DNA from: Prinia subflava
Lineage: Eukaryota; Chordata; Aves; Passeriformes; Cisticolidae
Reading direction: 5' to 3'
Assembly: GCF_021018805.1 (NCBI RefSeq)
Contig: NC_086249.1
Span: 78,332,472 to 78,396,471 of the forward strand
Length of the DNA stretch: 64,000 bases
The position numbers were made by a program, and so were the translations under genes. Positions 48,691-61,285 of the stretch are shown piece by piece; positions within the stretch are counted from its first letter, which is position 1, and every line of letters starts with the position of its first letter. The notes under the pieces were generated by a model. That model saw only the letters and a list, made by a program, of their open reading frames with translations. It was not told where the DNA came from and did not search any database.

Positions 48691-51100
48691 CTAGATTACC
48701 TTCACTTCAGTGGCAATAGGCGACAATATTTCATTTATCTGGTCTATATCATCAGTTTACTGGTACACAAAATGTAGCGTGTTGTGGCTGGTACAAGGCT
48801 GAGTGGGCAGCATGTGGAGGGTCTGAGCTCTTCTATGCTGCTTCTACACTCCCTCAGTCACTTGAGGCTGCAGTTCATATGGAGCCTGGAAAACAGCACA
48901 TGTATTCCCCAAGTGGGGAGTTATGAGTAGCTCCCTGACAGCCACTTCTCCCTATACTGAGTTCAGTCCTTTGTGATTTTTTATTTCCATTTTCCACTTG
49001 AACCTTATGCTAATTCTGTGCATCATGGGTAGTAGGGTTTATATTTTTGTTTTATCAGTTTCATGGGGGGACAGTGATCAGGGACCTCTTGAGATGACAG
49101 TCTGTCATATTGTAAATCAAGGAGGATCTCTCCCTTAGCAGCCATAAAGATTAAACAGACTAATGAATCAATGTTTTAGACCATCCGCTCTGGGGAGCCT
49201 TCACTTAAGTCCCAGCACTGTTGGTCAGGTCGGAAAATGCTCTTTTCTGTCAAGTGGTAGGTTTCCCTATGTGATAGTGTGCTTTCATCCTCCTTTGAGC
49301 AAGCTGTAAAAACCTGACAGAGGCAGATGTCAATCCATACTGTTGTGACATTTCCTCGTTCAATTCTAAAACTTGGTGAGAGATTTCACCATCCAGTAAC
49401 TGGCAAGAGAGAAGAGGCTGTGTTTGTTCATTTTGCAGAAATATGTTTTAAAGTTCATCTTTTATTTTTCCTATGATTAGGAAATATTTTTTGTTGAAGA
49501 ATGACCTGTTTATAATCATCCCCTCTCCACAAAACACTCAACCCTTTTTTTTTTTAGTTTATGATGTTTGCTGTCTCAAGGGCCCTTTACTTGAATCTTT
49601 GTTCAGTCTCTTAAAATTAATGATATCACACATGTAATTTTATTTTTAAACACAATTAATTTCTTTTTTTAGGCTAAAATCTTTGTGGAAGTACTGAATC
49701 CTGTCAAATTTTGCAACAACTCTGAATACTGAAATGGCCATAAATTACAGCATATGCACTTTGAAGCATAAGTTTTGTTAAAGTTCACATGTCCTGTCCA
49801 TCTCTCTGACAACTGAAACAATGATATTTAAAATGACCCTTATGTCATTAGAAAACCATGATTTAATGCAGAGAATAAGATAGTCTGGTTAATTTGTATT
49901 ACACTAAAAGAGCATACGCTAATAAAATAAAATAATTTTAAAAAAGGTTTTTATGTAAATAGTTTGGTAGAGAATTTTTTGCAGTAGAAATTTTTTCATG
50001 ATAATTTTTGAGAATCAAAATTTTGTGTGCAAGAAATACTCAAAACAGTAAATGCACTTCATTCAACACCTCCTTAATTATAATTTTTCTAACTTGAGCC
50101 AGTAAATGAATAAGCCTGTGATCTTGGTTTTGATCCTGTTTAAAAACAGAAACCAGTAATGCAAGAGATCCAGTGATGAAATAGAAAAATAAATGACTGC
50201 ATTTAAAATGGCACTGCCCAGATGGTCCCACATAGAAGTTCTGATCTGAGTACTCACTAATTAAAGAGAAGGTGACTGGAATCTAAATCTATCTTCTAAT
50301 TTTATATCTGACCCTTATCTACACATGAGGGACATGAACACATTTCATTTTTGAACATAACCCAAAAAAGCACTTAAGCAGGTGCTTAACTGTAAACTGC
50401 TGTTTGACTCTTACTACCATAAGTAGAGATGATTTCCTGAATGTGGACATGGAGGAATTTAAGGCTATGTCCTACTTTTGCCCGATAAGGGAAACCGATC
50501 GTGATTTATGAATCTAAACTTAATTTTTTTTTCTATGATATTATTAAGATTTCAGGCATTTTATGTCCATGGAAGCTGAAAACAATACTTCAAGGCACAC
50601 TAAAATCCTTTCACTAACAGCAAAGGAGTTTTTCTGCAAGGTAACCCAGTTTACTGTGGTTCTTCTACCCTTCTACGAAATTACTGTGTTTTTTGGTTGA
50701 GAGAAAATTGCAGTCTATAGAACTTATCCACTACTGGAGAAAGATAAAATGTTACTAAACCGAACTTGAAGCAGTGAAGCTCAAACACAATTTATTCAAT
50801 AAGAAAATCTCTGTGTTTTGCTTAAGCATCATCTGAAATATGGAATGAACATAAGCCAAGGAAACAGGCAAAAAAAATCTTAAAACTGATGGATGTCTTT
50901 CATGACATGCAGCATCACAGTGCCTGTAGTGGATATACAATGAAGACTCAGTAATATTTTTACCCTTTTTCACTTTAATTTATTGCCACATCATGCAGAC
51001 TTCTAATCAGTGGTTTGTATATTGAGAAAAAACTCCATCAGCAAGTGAGAAACTTATAAGTGAATACCTACAAAAAAGTAAAGGGATTCCTCCCTGATCT
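48691..51100. other. non-coding stretch, nothing recognised
   Basis: This is AT-rich DNA without recognised genes or repeats. Short T-runs occur at about 49545-49555. Confidence 0.5.
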
Positions 51101-51950
51101 GGACTCACGTTAAGCCAAATCTCTCCTCCCTGCCTTCCTGATCACTTTTCCCTGCGGTTTTGCCATGGGTTACACTCACACAATCCCAGATCCTTAGATG
51201 AAGAAATGTGTGCCCCAGAAGCTTTTGGGTTGTGTGCTTAGCGGTTTCTGTCTCCTTCTCTTCACGTGTGGATGGTATTCCTGTGCCCCAGCATGGGCCA
51301 GCAATGGCCGTGAGTCCCGAGGGTATCCTCACTCTGACAGGTGTCCTCTCTCTGATGGGAGGCAGCCAGCAGTAAAGGCTCTCCTCCCGGGTGTCCCAGC
51401 CACAGCTGCAGTCCCTCAGGAATGCGCCTTCCCTGCTGTGCCCCTGTTGTCCCTGGAAAGTACCCCTCCATCGTGGAGTGCCTCCTTCCAAGAACACATC
51501 TCCAGCCATGTCCTCAGCAGCCTCTCTCTGCATGTCTCCAATCCCATGTCCCCAAGGACATCTCCTCAAGTCTTTCATGCCCCTCATGACTGCAGCTTTT
51601 TCATAACCATGTCAGAGCCGGGGTGTGGGGTGCTCCCCTGAAGGGCAGCAGTTTTGAGCACCTGGTGGTGTTCGCCCTGCTCGCATCAGTTTGAGCTGAC
51701 TGAACCTGTCTGTGACTGTCACAGGACAGCTTGTGTCTGCTTCCCACACAGGGCACCCTGCAGTTTGCTACCCAAACACTGGCAACTGTCCCACTAGGCA
51801 GTGGGCCTTCCATCAAGGTCTTTCTTCCTGGGAGAAGGCTTTGCCTCGAGGATGAGAGAACGCTACAAAAATTCATGCCCATGTTGTCTCATGGGACCTA
51901 TGGGGTCCCTAAGGGCTCATCCTAAGCAAAAAGGAAGCAATTCTGATGTT
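51101..51950. other. unclassified GC-rich patch with overlapping open frames on both strands
   Basis: About 850 bp is GC-richer than its surroundings, with open frames of 160 codons on the minus strand (51105-51587) and 147 codons on the plus strand (51198-51641) over the same bases. Neither translation shows a known domain. Read on the minus strand it has repeated GGGACA/GGGACC-type modules (gctgtggctgggacacccgg and similar), a style seen in avian LTRs. A decayed LTR or other repeat is more likely than a gene. Confidence 0.35.
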
Positions 51951-54900
51951 ATAAATGATTTTATATTCAGGAGGACTTTGAGTCAGTGGAGGCCATCTTC
52001 AACACAGTTTATAAACTTCATTAAACCTTTTTTTTTTTTTTTTTGATGATCTGTTTTAATAGTGGTATGCATCAGGGATAAAACCCTGAGGTTTAAAAGA
52101 AAAATACACAAACCAAGAACAGCAGGAAGATATTCAGTGAAATTCCCAATATATAACAAGTCTCATCCTGGAACAACAAACCAAAATACCTAAAATAATT
52201 CTTAAATATTTTAATGCTCAAGGAGATTTCTTTTCTAGTTTACTAATAATGAACTCTTATACAGTTCCTATTCATTCAATTGCCTGTGCAGTAGCATCAA
52301 TGGGGCTTTCATTGTCTGCCCTCAAGCTTACAGAGATAACATACAGCAACTTGACCTGAGAATGTTATGGAGAGCACAGAAGAAACTCAAAACCTTCAGG
52401 ACAATGACCATGGCTTTTACATTTCCGATGTGTAACAACATAACATTCTCATTTTTGCACTGTCTTCAGTACTTTACTGCTTTTTGTTTTACACTTATAT
52501 ACACATATTCACACAACTCTACTATAAATTTTTATTGGGATACTATCCCAAATAAAACACATGAAATCTTTCACTGTGTATACGAGTTATCTGAGCATTG
52601 ATAGGCTGAGAAAGGAGGTACACCATGAAGGGAAGGAAGGCAGTCACAGCACAGCAAACTGCTCACAATCGTCTTGTCACTGATGACTACTGACCTGCTG
52701 TCCTCTCCAGGCTGCTCCTGCTCACAGCCTTGGTGGCCATTCCATGCCTTTGATGAGTCCTTATGAAAAGACAAAAATTGTAATGCCTCACAGTACATCT
52801 GAAAGTCCAGATGCAGAGTTTCTGTTTCTTTTGCAGGAGCCTAGCTTCCATGCAAAAGGGGAAGGAAGAAATCTCTTTTGTGATCCCTATAATGAACCTT
52901 AATTTTTGCCATCTTTATGACAAGAGCAAAAGGAACTGGACTGGGTTGTTATTTGCTTTATTAAACCAACAAGAACTTCAGCAACTAGCTTTGGGAGAGC
53001 CAGTACTGTAGCTGCACTGCTTACCCATGGGGGAGAATATGTAAACAACAGCCAGGAAAAAAAAAAAGAAAAAGGAACGTCTATATTAGACTTTCAGACA
53101 TTGCTAACATCAAAGATCAGTGAACAAGGCAGGGTTTCCTGAATCAAATAATGAGCTACAATAAATATAAAAGATCAAACCAAAGATCACAAAACTTTTT
53201 TTTTTATGCCTCCTCTGTATCTCGTAAAGAATTCTGCTACTTCCTAAGTACTGCATGAGATTTAAGAGTTCATCATTTAAATTTGGCCTACAGGAAAATC
53301 TCAAACTTCTATAGGGAGGCAGAGCAGAAGAACAAGTGGATGATTTTTAACAAAAACGTACATGTGATTAATACTTCTCTTGTCACCAATGGGCATGGGC
53401 AGGTTTTAAGAAGCGATGGGAGTACATTTAACAGCCCTAATAGTGACTATGACTGCTTCTACATACAGCATTGCAACAGCTGCTGCCTAACTGAGCTGTT
53501 GATCCTTGCTGTGAAAAAGGCTTTTTCTCTTTCCAAGAAAGAGCAGCTGGGAGAGTATTCCTCTGAAGTTTAACATACATTGAAGCAACAGAGCAGTTCC
53601 ACTGGTGTCAAATGACCATGGTGCCAAATACTGAAATTTTTCAGGTCATCAGAAAGTAGATAATGAGATTCTGGTCCTATTAAATCTTATGGGAATGCTG
53701 TAATTTTACTGGAGCCAGGTTTTCACCTATATTGTAAAATGAAATCCCAATCAAATTATTCTAGGAAAGTTAACTGTTGATTACATTACTGTATTCATTA
53801 ATGTCTCTATTAATCTTCCTTTCACAAGATAGGAATCAAATAATTAAATATTACACATTTGTGTTTTAGTGAAATGCAAAGGAAAGGTAAAGGCATGATC
53901 TGAAAAGTAAAGATATTTTCAAGTTTAAAGAACCATGTGATCTGTATATCACTGCATGAAGAAAAAATGATAAGGGCCCATATCAAAGATCTGTAATTGG
54001 ATTAGAAAATGATACAATCATATGGTGTCTTTATTCTTTAGATTAAGCCATTGTCTACCAGAAATAAGGGGAGGAAAAGAACAGGAATTAAAAGGATACA
54101 AAAAAGGGAAAGAAATCTGTCCTCTATTTTTCCTTAAATGAGACAAAACAAACCAAGGAATATTCAGAGACTGGAAGATGGGACAACCTGATACTGGCAA
54201 AAGCCACTTACATCTCTCTCTCAAGCTACAATTTTGCATTCACTCTTTTTGATATTTTAATTAACTCTGCTAAACTCCAGCCTCATTTAGAGTAGTACCA
54301 TGCTAACTCTATCAGCTGGGATTACTGCACATTATAGTCCATAACTTTTTTCCAGGCCCTGGAGAACAAGAATTACCAAAGCTGCCTTGTCATTGTGCAT
54401 GTGATGAGTAATAATCATGGGCATCTGGGAGAGCATCCAGCAAGCAAATCACCTGAATATCTGGAGTCTCCAGGTGAATTTATCTTCTGTTACTTCATGC
54501 ACCTTCAACACAGCAGTAGGTAGCATGAGGAGGGAATCTAGGCATAGAGCTGAAGATCAGATTATGGCCTTGCCTTCAGCAGACCACCCTCAAGGATGCC
54601 TACTTCTATACTCCCCCCAGCAACAGCACAGCTCTGCAGTGCCCCACTGTCCCGACAAACCTGAAGGATCAGAAGGATCAGATGGGAGTTTGTGTCAGAT
54701 CAGAGAGAGCAAGAGAGGCCATGGTCTTCATGAGGGTGATCCTGGCTGTCCTGTCAAATTACAGAGGCCTGGGTATAAGCTGAGGGTTGCACATGAAAGC
54801 GGAGCTGCTTACGAAGTAGGATTAAGATAGTTAGGAGCTGAGGTGGTAAAGAAGTTATGGATTTGTAATCTTGGTTTGGAGAGTTGTATGGAGGATAGCT

Positions 54901-57900
54901 AGAGAATGTGGTACCTTGTCACATGACTTTGAAAGGTGACTCCTAGAAGCACAACATTTGCCCTTTGTCTAAGCTCTGTAAATACATAACATGGGTAACA
55001 GAGAAAAACAAATGTAAGCTGGACTGTTCCTGCCAAAGCACATTCTTTGGAGAGCAAATCCTCCTGCAGTGAAAGCTGACCCTCCTGGAAAGGCTGGAGA
55101 TGTGGCAATCCTTCCGCATTAACGAGGCACTGTTAACCAAATACATAAATAAGCTGAAAACCACAAGAACAAAAATCTCACTGTGTCCATATGTGTCTTG
55201 GCTGTGTACATTTTGTGGTTGTGCTGATGAAACTGCTGCATATTATATAAAGTCTGTTAACTATGAGCGTGACCACATTTCTTGTTGATTTTGACACAAT
55301 CCATGAAACCACCCAAAAAGACAGCCTTGAAAGGATGCCTAAGAAAGTTGTCACTTGTTTCAATTGGTAAGTTCCACATTGCTTCTGTGGGCAGTAGGGC
55401 AGTAGTAAAAGAAAGCAAAGTATCCCCCATATAGAAACAAAGACAGGAAAACACACTGGCAAGTTTCTATCCTATTACAGAGGCATAACTGTAATTGTTC
55501 CAGCAAAGTGATGTTAACTACCAAAGAGGGACAGGAGCTCTCCAGAAACTCAGAGTCTGTCATGGAAATGTTCATAATAAGAGAAATAAGCCAACTTGTG
55601 CATTTACTTGGATATGACATCACTGACAGCCAATTAGAAAGTTCCACTTGTGTCATTTCATAATAAAGAAAAGACTATTCAGCACTCACTGCATCAAAGA
55701 ACACATGTCACAGAGATTTGCACAGAAATGGGTTGATTAATTTTTAATGAATTATACCAGGAGAAACTTCCTTGTATAAATTGCTGTGAGAATACCAGTG
55801 ATAACCCATGCTTGAATAAAGAGTTTCTATACATGTGGATTCTACAACTACAGACACACTGAGCAAAATTGAACTAAAAATTGTGCTACTCACCCTAATC
55901 TACCCAGTTCATAGCAGCAGTAAAAGCAGCGTGGGGTGCACAGTAGTGCAGGTTTTAAAGACCATTTTATTCACTGGAAGTGTGCCCTGTAACTAGCAGA
56001 ATGCTTTCCCACTGTCTTTGTTTTCACTTCAAGAGTGGATGTCACTCTTGAAAACAGGTCTTTGCTGAACATTGCCTGGTCTCAGCACAGCTTTTAAATT
56101 CTATAACACACCCCACAAGCTTTCACATTTTGTGACTGAATAGCCTTTTCTTTCGTGGGATCAGTCAGCTGATAGACAGACTAAACAGGGCATCCTTCTG
56201 GACCAAAAATGTGCTGTAAAATAGCATTGTTTGTATTCCAAGGTGTGTAAGGGGAAAAGGCATTTCAGTAATGAAGTTGGAAAACACCAATTCTACATGA
56301 CCCATGGAAAAGACAGGTAACTGACCCACTGTGGAGTGAGGCATGGAGCTCAGGTGCTACTGTTCACGTGTTTAACAAGTATTCTTCAGACTCACAGCAG
56401 GGCTTTCACACTAGCCATGGATATTCTTGTCTTTGTGCAGAGGGTGTCAAGCGCAGCACACACAAATAAGACTCTTAAAATTATCCCAAGTGTGCCTCTT
56501 TGAGAACATCCAGAGTTTGGTAGATTTCCAGCATACATGATTCCTTTCAAGAGTTTGAGACCACCTATTTCAACATAAAACAAAGGTATTATGAATTCTG
56601 AACTAACTTTTGATTTAGGCTGATTTGATGAAAGGCACACTACTGACTTGATAGCTGGAACTTAAAACAGTAAAGATGGACCTTTTTATCTGTTCCATAC
56701 AAACTTTGGTTGTATAATAATAAATCTATATGTGACCTTGGTTTCTACAAAATTGAAGGTATCAGGCACCTTCCTTAGTCCATGCTCTACAAAGCCTACT
56801 CACTTTATTGTAGTCTGCTAATAGTGGTTTAGAATTGGGGTCTAGATTGTTGAAATGCAAGGAAAGTATGAAAAAAAATTCTTGCATGCTTTTGATATTG
56901 AAATGAACTGGATAAAACCAGGGTGCTTATGGTTTCCTTATATAGAATCTTATATTAAAGAAAATACATTTCTAAAATAGAGTGAACTCATTTTGAAACT
57001 GTTTTGTGCATTTAATATTTAGAGCAAGTGCCTGAAAAGCATTTTCTCTTTTAGTTCCTTGTCATATATGTTCAGGATTCATTATGTTACTTGGAGGCAA
57101 CCAGGTGAATTTCCTCTGACTGTTGTTCGTGCTGATCAAGGAATGCCAACGAATAGTGAATTTTTATTTTAATTGATCTGACTGGAATGAGCTGCCACTC
57201 TTCTTTGCATATGAACATATCTCTGTATGGAGATTTTGGTTATATTTTGTACTCAGAATAATTTAGGATTAAAGGAAGAATTGTGAGTTTAAATACAGAA
57301 AGAGTTTTCTCACTAATATATTTTATTCCTGTATCTAGCACTGTCATAAATCAGAGATGGAATACCTTAGAGTGGCAACTGTAGACAACAGAAGAAAAAA
57401 AGTCTCATTAAAATTAATGCATAGTAGTCTATAGATGAAATTAAAAGCCAACAGGATCTCAGTGCATTGCAATTGGCATTCCTGAATTAGCCGTTTCTAT
57501 TACCACAAGTGAAAAGTATTTGCAGTGAGAAATTTGCCTTTTTTATTTTACTACTATTCTTTGCATACAGTTTGCCACAGTTTTAAAATAGACAAACAAA
57601 GAAAGAAAGATTTATTTGACCTACCTGTAAGCCTTGAAATATGTATTTAGCACAGCTGTTCTTTTGTGTTTAAACTCATCACAAAAATGCAGCTTTAATG
57701 TAACCCACCATTGATCTGCAGTAAGTGGAAACAAAATCTCTCCTTAATTAGTATCATCCAATCACTTTTTTACATTTCTACAGAACACATACTGTGAACT
57801 GTTTAATGGACTATTATTTAGAAGTGTGGCAAAGAGCTTGCAAAAAAAAAAGGGCATATAGTGAAAATAAAAACTAGCTGTGTCAATGAAAAATGTGTTG

Positions 57901-60900
57901 CAAAATAATGGAAAAAAAGATGTTTCATTAAGATGGGCTTCACTGGCATTTTACTGTATAGATGAACACTGCTCCAATTACTGCCAACAATGGGGAAAGA
58001 GATAGAGAGATATAGATTCATTACTTTCAACACCCTTAACTGTCTACCACTGAATTCGCTTATCTGTTCCTTTTTCTACAGGACCTGTGTGGAGGGGGGA
58101 AGGAATAAACAAAGAACTGAGTAGAGTGAATGTGTCACAAATTACCACAAACACACTGTGACTCAATGCACTTTTCATTTCTCTCCTCATTAACTGTGTC
58201 TTGCTCAAAATGAGAGACTGGGTCTAAACATAATCAAGTCCCACAGATAACAATTGACTTGACTGCTGGGGCAGTCATCACCTTCTAGCTACTGGGAAAT
58301 AAATTTAGAAATAAAATGAGTTAAAATAAAATTCACTCTGCTCTCTTTTCTGTGCTCAGATAATTTGAAGGCCATCAAGGCCTGCAGAAACAATCCATCT
58401 CTCTGTGAAAAGGAAAGCAGCCTGTGCCACTACCAATAAGGCATGTCTTTAGTGTTATCAAGAGTAAGTATAATTACACAGTGGAAAGGCCATCAAAGTG
58501 TCTTGGGCGCTGGTATTTTTTTCCTGAGGTCTTCATCAATAGTGCTGTTGGAGTGAAAAGAATAAGTGGGGGGAAAAGTGAAAAAAAATAATATCCTCCA
58601 GATTGGTGTGACTGACCTGCAATCTAGTAGAGCACAATATAATTTGAGAGCAGTGGGACGATTCAATAAAAATTTTGCTGTCTTCCACTTTAAATCAGGA
58701 AGGATTAATTTCAAGAATCTGTGTGAATGCTCTTGTGGTCTTGGTTTTGTCAGTACTGAAATTTCTTTTCTAAGAGGCTAAAGGACTTCCTGTTGCAGCA
58801 TATTTGTACTTGCCAAGGCTCTCTCCTTACCTCTAATAGCAATGAATTTCTGATAGGCAGATTTCTGGCTGGCAAAGGGGAGGTAGGACTGTGTGTTTCT
58901 GTTGAACAGTCACCCTAGTCTTGCACTTTTTATTTGGCTAAAACATGAGTGAAGTTAATTTGTTTTCTATATTTCTATCAAGAGAAGCCACACTCTGAGG
59001 TACAGGTTTTAGTCGAAATCCATTCAGTAAAATACATATGCAACATGTCTGACAGTGTTTGGCAGGAGCTTTATGTCTGAGACATGGCCAGTGGTGCCTT
59101 GCTCTGATTAGTAAATGTTGTTCTTGCAAGGAGTACCCCTGATCTCTGGGGAGGACTGTGCATGAACCAGTCACAGGAAGACCTGGGTGTATGCGTAGAG
59201 CTAGTGCAAGCAGCTTGCTAGCTGTACATCTGATAATGGAACTACTTATAAGAACAGAGAACAACCCAAATCCTAGCTATTAACCTTGCTCCTGGAAGTC
59301 TTCTGTTTATTAAAAACAATGTTAGTAACTGTGGTGTAAGTCCTGAAAATAATCACCAAGTCTGATAATGAAAACCAATCATCTAAACATCAGTGTCCCC
59401 AGAAATCATGTTGTTCTTGGAACTTTCCTTTTCTGTGGCTACTACATCTGGAAATCACAGTGTCCAACATGATGGTAACTGTTTGCTCTAGGTAAATTAG
59501 ATCATTAAAAAGCTTTAACCATTCAGAGGACATTTAAGTCTGCCTCAGTGGTTTGTTTCTACTGTTCACAACATGAATATGTTTTCCAAATCTCAGTTTT
59601 ATTAGATTTATTACAAGAAACAAGATTAATGGGGCTGTACTGCTTTGACAAAATTCTGACTCCTAAAAAATAATTACAGATTTCCTGGAGTCCAAAGCAC
59701 TGAAGTAGAGCAGATCCAGCAATGTGGCCAAACATAACAAATTGAGAGGAGTGAGAGTGAAGAAGTATGGCTGAGAGAATGCAAATGTGAAATCTCCCTG
59801 ATATATATTCTCCTAAAGCTTCAAGTTTTAATGGCTGTCTGGAAGAGTAATTTCTTTTTCTTAGATATTTTTGGACACCAGTGTTGCCTGGAATTTGGGG
59901 GGAAAGCATGTGAGGTCTTTTTCTGAAAAGCTTTGTGACTAAAGTCTCACTTATGACAGTGAGTCCTGAAGATTAAAGGGTCTGACCTGCCCAGATCTAG
60001 CTGGACTGAGAGTCAACAGCACAGACTGAGCCACAAATTCTGCTCATGAGGAAACTGGGATGCACAACGCTGGGAAATGGTTGAACCTCTGCCTTTATTT
60101 AGCTGTTCCATTGTACTGTCTGAAAGGACACAGTAACTGGAACACACTTAGAGCATGTCAGCTGTGCTCCTTCTAGAATATGTCTTTATTGCTGTCACAG
60201 AAGTAGTAGAGATACAATGTCAGGGCAGTGCATAGACAGTAAGTTAGTGATAAAGGAGGTGACTTCAGACAGTAGATGAATGGGAGCTGCAGCTGTACAG
60301 ATCTCACAAAAGCTGTGTTAGTCTGTGTAGTTGCTCTTGTGACTGAGGTGTATAACTTAGTACAGTCTAAGCTTCAGTGGTTTCCAGCACATAAAACCAG
60401 CAAGCAGGATTAAATAATTTTATTTTTTGTTTCATTGACCCTTCAAAAAAGTAGATTTGTATTTTCTAATCCATTTTTTCTAGTGTGTTGGAAGGCCATT
60501 TATGACACAGAATTTTTGTTCTAGCAAGTAACTGAGACATAAATCCAGTTAATATCAGATGAAACTGGTTCAGACACAACAGAAAGAAACTCAATAAAAA
60601 TAAGGTAAGTCTTTTTTTATGTGTAATCATAACCTCTTAACAGTAAAATTCATCACCCAAGTGATGAATTCTCTATCTTCTCAAATCAGAAGTCTGTGAT
60701 TCCCTGCAGGATTAGTGGGCACTCACAGAGTCCTTCCATTTAGTGCTCTATTTGAGGTCCAATTAACCAAATAAGCAGTGAAAGCAGTTCCAAAATTGCA
60801 TGGCTTCCTGCCACTCTCACAGATAAGCACGATGCAGAGACACCTCTAATTTACCTGAGCTGAAGATGAGGCAAAGCAGATAACCATGTTGCTGTAACCT

Positions 60901-61149
60901 GTCTCTTCCAACTGTTCCTGTGGAGCATGCCTGACAACTGCCATTCTCCTGTTTTTTATTGCTGGCTAACATGACTGTAACCTGTAAAACATGGCACAGC
61001 TGTTCAAAGGGTGGATGGCAGTGGGCTCCACTAGCATTTCCACTTTCCCATCACTGTGCCATGGTCATGAGTGTGAAAGTAGACTAAATAGAGAAAAACA
61101 ATTTTGAACCGAGTAATTATTTTTCTCCATCTTTTAAAAGTACCATTCT
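51951..61149. other. long non-coding AT-rich stretch, no gene recognised
   Basis: About 9 kb has no supported gene. A T-run of about 17 bases lies at 52029-52045. A moderately GC-rich patch at about 54540-54830 carries a 137-codon frame without a known domain. It includes a small direct repeat (aaggatcag twice, about 54663-54681). A perfect hairpin at 60647-60670 is listed separately. No named transposon is recognised. Confidence 0.5.
60647..60670. repeat. perfect 10-bp inverted repeat (hairpin)
   Basis: AATTCATCAC at 60647-60656 is the exact reverse complement of GTGATGAATT at 60661-60670, with a CCAA spacer. Stems of this size occur by chance in windows this large; no function is implied. 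Confidence 0.75.
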
Positions 61150-61285
61150 ACAGCTATTTAAAAGACACGTAGATATAATGCCTAAGAATATAGAGTAATG
61201 GCAGGGTTGGCAGTGTTTGGTCGGTGATTGGACTGTTCGATTTTAAAGGTCCTTTCCAAACTAATTTATTCTATAACTCTGTGTA
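61150..61285 (+). mobile_element. CR1 LINE 3' end fragment (sense)
   Basis: It reads agacacgtagatataatgcc, then gtaatggcagggttggcagtg, gattggactgttcgatttta and aaggtcctttccaaactaat, ending in ttctataactctg. This is the CR1 3' end in the forward orientation, with the decayed ATTCTATG tail. It is about 135 bp, moderately diverged, and the only clear plus-strand CR1 copy here. Confidence 0.88.

Noticed and set aside
51105..51641. 160-codon minus-strand and 147-codon plus-strand frames
   Set aside because: They are mutually overlapping, with no domain, no splice context and no conserved look; the block is more likely a decayed repeat.
54417..54830. 137-codon plus-strand frame, with a short LKDAYF-like stretch in another frame
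   Set aside because: The stretch briefly recalled a polymerase motif, but the surrounding residues do not fit and no other polymerase motif is present.
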